The notes below the pieces were generated by a model, which saw only the letters and a program-made list of their open reading frames with translations, was not told the origin of the DNA and made no database searches. The translations under genes and the position numbers were made by a program. Positions 60,456 through 64,000 of a DNA stretch of 64,000 nt are shown in pieces (within the stretch, counting starts at the first letter, position 1; the number at the start of each line of letters is the position of its first letter). Location of the stretch: positions 303,671 through 367,670 of the forward strand of contig NW_017265167.1 of assembly GCF_001638985.1 (NCBI RefSeq), in the 5' to 3' direction. The stretch comes from Phycomyces blakesleeanus NRRL 1555(-) (Eukaryota > Mucoromycota > Mucoromycetes > Mucorales > Phycomycetaceae).

Positions 60456-61463
60456 TGCGTCTTTAAACGAATAAAAAATATATACATATCTTGCTTCTTT
60501 TTATATTATATTGCCACTACTTCCGTCTAGTATTTTAATAGCTTTTCATCATTTATTGCTACTATTCTCGTTATATTCCACTTCATTAGATTAATTGACT
60601 ATATTTACTTAAACGTGTATTTAAATGAGCATATTACATCCAATTCAATGATACTATGTTGGTAAATATAAGAGAAGTATAAATACATTGAAAAATATTT
60701 ATAATGCCTATTGAGATATGCTCTCATAAGAAATTGAAAGGATCTTTTGTATATAAAGAGGTATTTTGTTTTTGACCATTTTTTTGTAATAAGTAACACA
60801 TTTTGTGAATGGATCGACTATAAAATTAGGGGCTACAATAATTTTAAAAATAAGCAAGGAAGCCTACATATATACATACAAAAGTGAATAGTAATAATTA
60901 CAAATCAAAATTGGGATATAGAAGGAAATAATATGAGACCGACCAGTGTGAGCAGCAAGGAAATACTCAAACAAAAATGAGTGCTAAATAACTTGCTTCT
61001 TTTATTATATATATATATAATTTATAAGCATTTTTAAACAGGTAAAAAAGTTTAGTAACTTTACTAGTAATGTTTTTGTAAACCTTTTTTTTTTAAAAAA
61101 AAAAATTGTGGCTTTATTTGTACTCCACTCTTTGCTTCCAGCGTATGCTTGTAATGTCAGAATATAGGACGGCTTTCTTCATATAAACGTTTATACAAGC
61201 TGATATTCTGTTATGTAGAGCATATATAGATATATAGCTATTCTATAATGTCTCTTATGCTAAATAATATTCTCTTTTCTTTAAAAAAAATATCTCTAAC
61301 TTTTGAACACTCCAAATTGATGCCTTTTGGAGTGTCTGGTTTATGTATTCAACTAAAAAAAATTGTACTTTTAGAAACAACTCGTATTTTTGCTATTGGG
61401 CACTTAAAGAGCTTATTGAAGTGGTGCAAGCTTCCCGAATTTCAGGGTTCTATGCTTTTTGAG

Positions 61464-61590
61464 AGTGAAAAAATCGGATATTTTGATCAACATTCGAGTA
61501 ATTGTAATATAATAAACCTCGAAGAGGTGGATCACAATGTGTCTCACCAGGTTACTTAAAGCCAAAAAAAAAACATTGCTTATTTGATTC
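61464..61590. repeat. Dispersed repeat, copy B
   Basis: Counterpart of 52736-52860 with about 65-70 percent identity by eye over the core. The ATGAT-CCATTGGT block follows at about 61619. Confidence 0.65.
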
Positions 61591-63796
61591 GATTTTTAAT
61601 TTTCTATAATTGAAAAGCTATGATTACCATTGGTGTGCATTTGCATATGCTTGTAGAAATCTTAAAAAATATCATTTCCAGTACACTCATATTTAATCGA
61701 CCATAGAAAAGGTTCATTTATACAAAGGCTCCGTGCTTCAAACTAAAATAGTCTCAAGCGAACCAAAGCTAGACTATGAACCTCAAAGTAATAAGTGGAA
61801 TCATACTATACAGTACTGTAGCGCATTATATTGTATTACAAAACAAAAGTTATAAATCAAAGCCTTTAATCCAACAGAGTATTATTTCTAGGTTATTCGT
61901 GCATCCAGTTGAGTTTGGTATACAAGCGCAAAATATCAAAAGCACTAGATTCTATAAATCGATAATTAGTAATCGATAGCGTCTTGCTCCCAACCAAACA
62001 AAACCTATACGTTCAGTAGCAGTAGATTGTCTCTTTGCTTTCATATTGTGCCGTCAGTCAGTCTGAGCAATAACAGAAAAAAATAGTAAATAAGCAGAGC
62101 CTTTAAAAGGTGATTTATATATATGTAATAGCCATTTTACTAGCTTGATCTATCTGTGACCAGGCTAGCACAATTGCAAGCACCACTACTTTTTCATGGT
62201 GTATAATGTAACTTATATAAATAATTATAATTATCGATAGAATGGTGTATATTTGAACACATATAAATGTAAAGTGTTTCAGGCAGTTGGGTTATTCTGT
62301 ATTAATTTCTCGGTTGGATTATGATTGGTTTATAAAGTAGTACAAACCAAGGTCGATTGACAAACACTAGGCTAGACCCTGTTCTTCTTTTTACTTTTAT
62401 TTTACTCTAAGAACGATGCTTTAACTTGAGGTACCAACGACTTTCAATAGTCAGGCTGTCAATCCCTTCATACTGAAGCACTGAAAGTACTTTTATTTCA
62501 AGAAAGTATTCCTACACTTTGTGTTTATTAACTCAAGACACTGGTGAAAAAGCTAGAAGAAAAATGGAAGTCTTTCACACGAAAGAAAAGAAAAGATATA
62601 AGCAGCAATTTTTTTCGGGGGTGCTTCTTAAACTAATAAAGTCACAGCATGTGAAACAAACAAACAAGAAAACAAACAAATAAATATACACAAGACTTTA
62701 ATTAAAGCTTTATAATCAACACAACTTTACACTTCTTTATTGTAGTTTAACGTCTAGCCGATTAATACTTTGTATATCAGTAGTACAGCTAAAATGAACA
62801 CAGAGGCATATATAGTGTCTCGACAAGTGGCTGTTCAAAAGCATAAGCCTTGTTAACAGAATCACAACAGAAAGTAGAATAAAAAAGGGGATGGGGGTCC
62901 ATAGCAACTGAATAATTTGACATGCATATAGTCCACCAATCGGAAGACATCATTTAAATGTTTTCATGCTAAAGTAAAGTCTGGACCACTATTGCTACTA
63001 TGCTCCTCTAAGCCCCATGACACATGTGATGCTGCACGGACAGCACGGACCTTATGTGACATAAAAAGAACTAAAACAAAAAAAGAGGCAAAAGAAAAAA
63101 AACAAAAAGTAAAACAAGGGCCTGCACAGCACGTCCTTCAGAATATAAGTGATACTTCTTTAAAACCCAAAACCCATATTTTAAGCATAGATATTAAATA
63201 AAGAAGTAAAATAGTAATAATATATACATGCTGTCAAGGCTAAAAGATAAAAGAAAACCGAAAAAGGAATAAGAAAAAAACCGAATTTTATAATATATTA
63301 TCAAACTATCATAATAAAAATAATAAAAAAGAACAGCAACTCATGATTGAGACGTCATGAGTTTTATAAAAAAAAACACCTATCCAAACAGAACGCGTCA
63401 AAACAACTCTCTTCCACATACTATTAATACTTTATACACTTCTTTACTGCTCTCTCACAAACTGCTTTAATCAACATAGACGTTAAAGACGAATCATGAC
63501 CAATACAAATCCATTTTGCTAGTCAAATCTCAGGATTTTATCATATGTAAAACAGTCAGTAGCAAGATATAAGACAATACGTCAAAACCAGTACACAGCA
63601 AAAATGAAATACTGAGGTCCAACACTGGTTTGACCATCAATCCATCCAAAGCCTATTCACACTCAGAAACAAGAGATAAACTGACAGGACTTACTATATT
63701 TCAAGGAGTATATGATATTCATCAAAGACACACATTGTGAAGATTATATTTGTCTAGTCTTTTGACAAACAAGGTCAACGATAAAAAATAAGATCT

Positions 63797-64000
63797 CCAT
63801 CCAGGCCTACAGGTATATAAAGGCTCGTTGATTAATCATTCACTGTCTTTGATATTTCTGTAGGGACTTTTCAGGCAAGGTGAAGCAATCAAGAACAGGT
63901 TTCCATCCAGGGCCACAGGTACAACAAGACTCGATGAGCATATAATCATTGACTTTTATATGCTTCTAGTGCCTTCCGTCCAGGTCAAGCATCAGGGATC
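63797..64000. repeat. Imperfect tandem repeat of about 106 bases at the window end
   Basis: Units start at 63797 and 63903 with CCATCCAGG-C-ACAGGTA-AA-AAG-CTCG-TGA. The ends of the units also match, around CAGG-AAG-GAAGC-ATCA. A third unit may lie beyond the window. Confidence 0.6.

Larger units (their letters stand above)
60456..64000. other. Terminal gene-free region with repeats
   Basis: AT-rich, no supported gene. It contains the second copy of a dispersed repeat (61464-61590), a 9-bp inverted repeat around 63350-63373 and an imperfect tandem repeat of about 106 bases running off the window end (63797-64000). Apparent frames at 61248-61559, 61776-61979 and 62992-63201 have no family features. 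Confidence 0.6.

Noticed and set aside
61248..61559. 103-codon frame in repeat copy B as a gene
   Set aside because: The sequence is a member of a dispersed repeat whose other copy (52.7 kb) does not keep the frame.
62992..63201. tRNA or small gene near 63 kb
   Set aside because: The GC-richer segment has no cloverleaf or T-loop consensus, and the frame is mostly a lysine run.
63349..63374. Inverted repeat around ACTCATGA/TCATGAGT as a mobile-element end
   Set aside because: It is a nine-base hairpin only, with no partner end or target duplication seen.

Overview
The window looks like nuclear DNA of an early-diverging fungus, most likely Mucoromycota (Mucorales-like). Intergenic DNA is very AT-rich and full of homopolymers and microsatellites. 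Genes carry many short GT-AG introns of about 50-150 bases, ribosomal protein genes show strong C-ending codon bias, and the mobile elements (a Crypton/Ndc10-type tyrosine recombinase with a GCR1_C tail, and a Helitron/PIF1 helicase relic) are kinds common in that phylum. The lineage is inferred from gene content, not from a marker gene. No rRNA, tRNA or CRISPR array was seen.

Layout. 1-6.8 kb is gene-poor and holds a decayed Helitron-type helicase. 6.8-15.8 kb holds the mitochondrial ribosome-assembly GTPase MTG1 (+), a TBC Rab-GAP (+, one-base frameshift), a TLC-domain membrane protein (-) and a LaeA-like methyltransferase (-) with a possible N-myristoylation signal. 15.8-21.6 kb is a gene desert upstream of a two-finger C2H2 transcription factor (+). 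23.8-33.4 kb is dense: a BORCS6-like BORC subunit (+), the PTS2 receptor PEX7 (-), ribosomal protein uL2 (+), mitochondrial BOLA3 (+) and a choline/ethanolamine phosphotransferase (-). 33.4-38.5 kb is gene-poor and contains a 515-bp MITE. 38.5-51.5 kb holds a DEP-DH-PH Rho-GEF without a CNH domain (+), GAR transformylase (+), an HMG-box protein resembling INO80-complex subunits (-), the p23/Sba1 co-chaperone (-) and ribosomal protein eS1 (+). 53.3-56.2 kb is acetoacetyl-CoA synthetase (-). 58.3-60.5 kb is a broken Crypton-like tyrosine recombinase. The last 3.5 kb holds repeats only.

The genes are single-copy housekeeping or regulatory genes, each with its own transcription unit. There is no operon or obvious metabolic cluster. 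Themes that recur are mitochondrial biogenesis (MTG1, BOLA3), peroxisome and lipid metabolism (PEX7, phosphotransferase, acetoacetyl-CoA synthetase), membrane traffic (TBC, BORCS6, Rho-GEF) and translation (uL2, eS1).

Exon boundaries were worked out by hand from splice signals, reading phase and family conservation. In every multi-exon gene except the TBC gene the exon lengths sum to a multiple of three. The items most worth checking are the MITE, the Crypton relic, two probable GC-AG introns, a 13-base microexon, the TBC frameshift and the Rho-GEF without CNH. I did not find a convincing new biological system.
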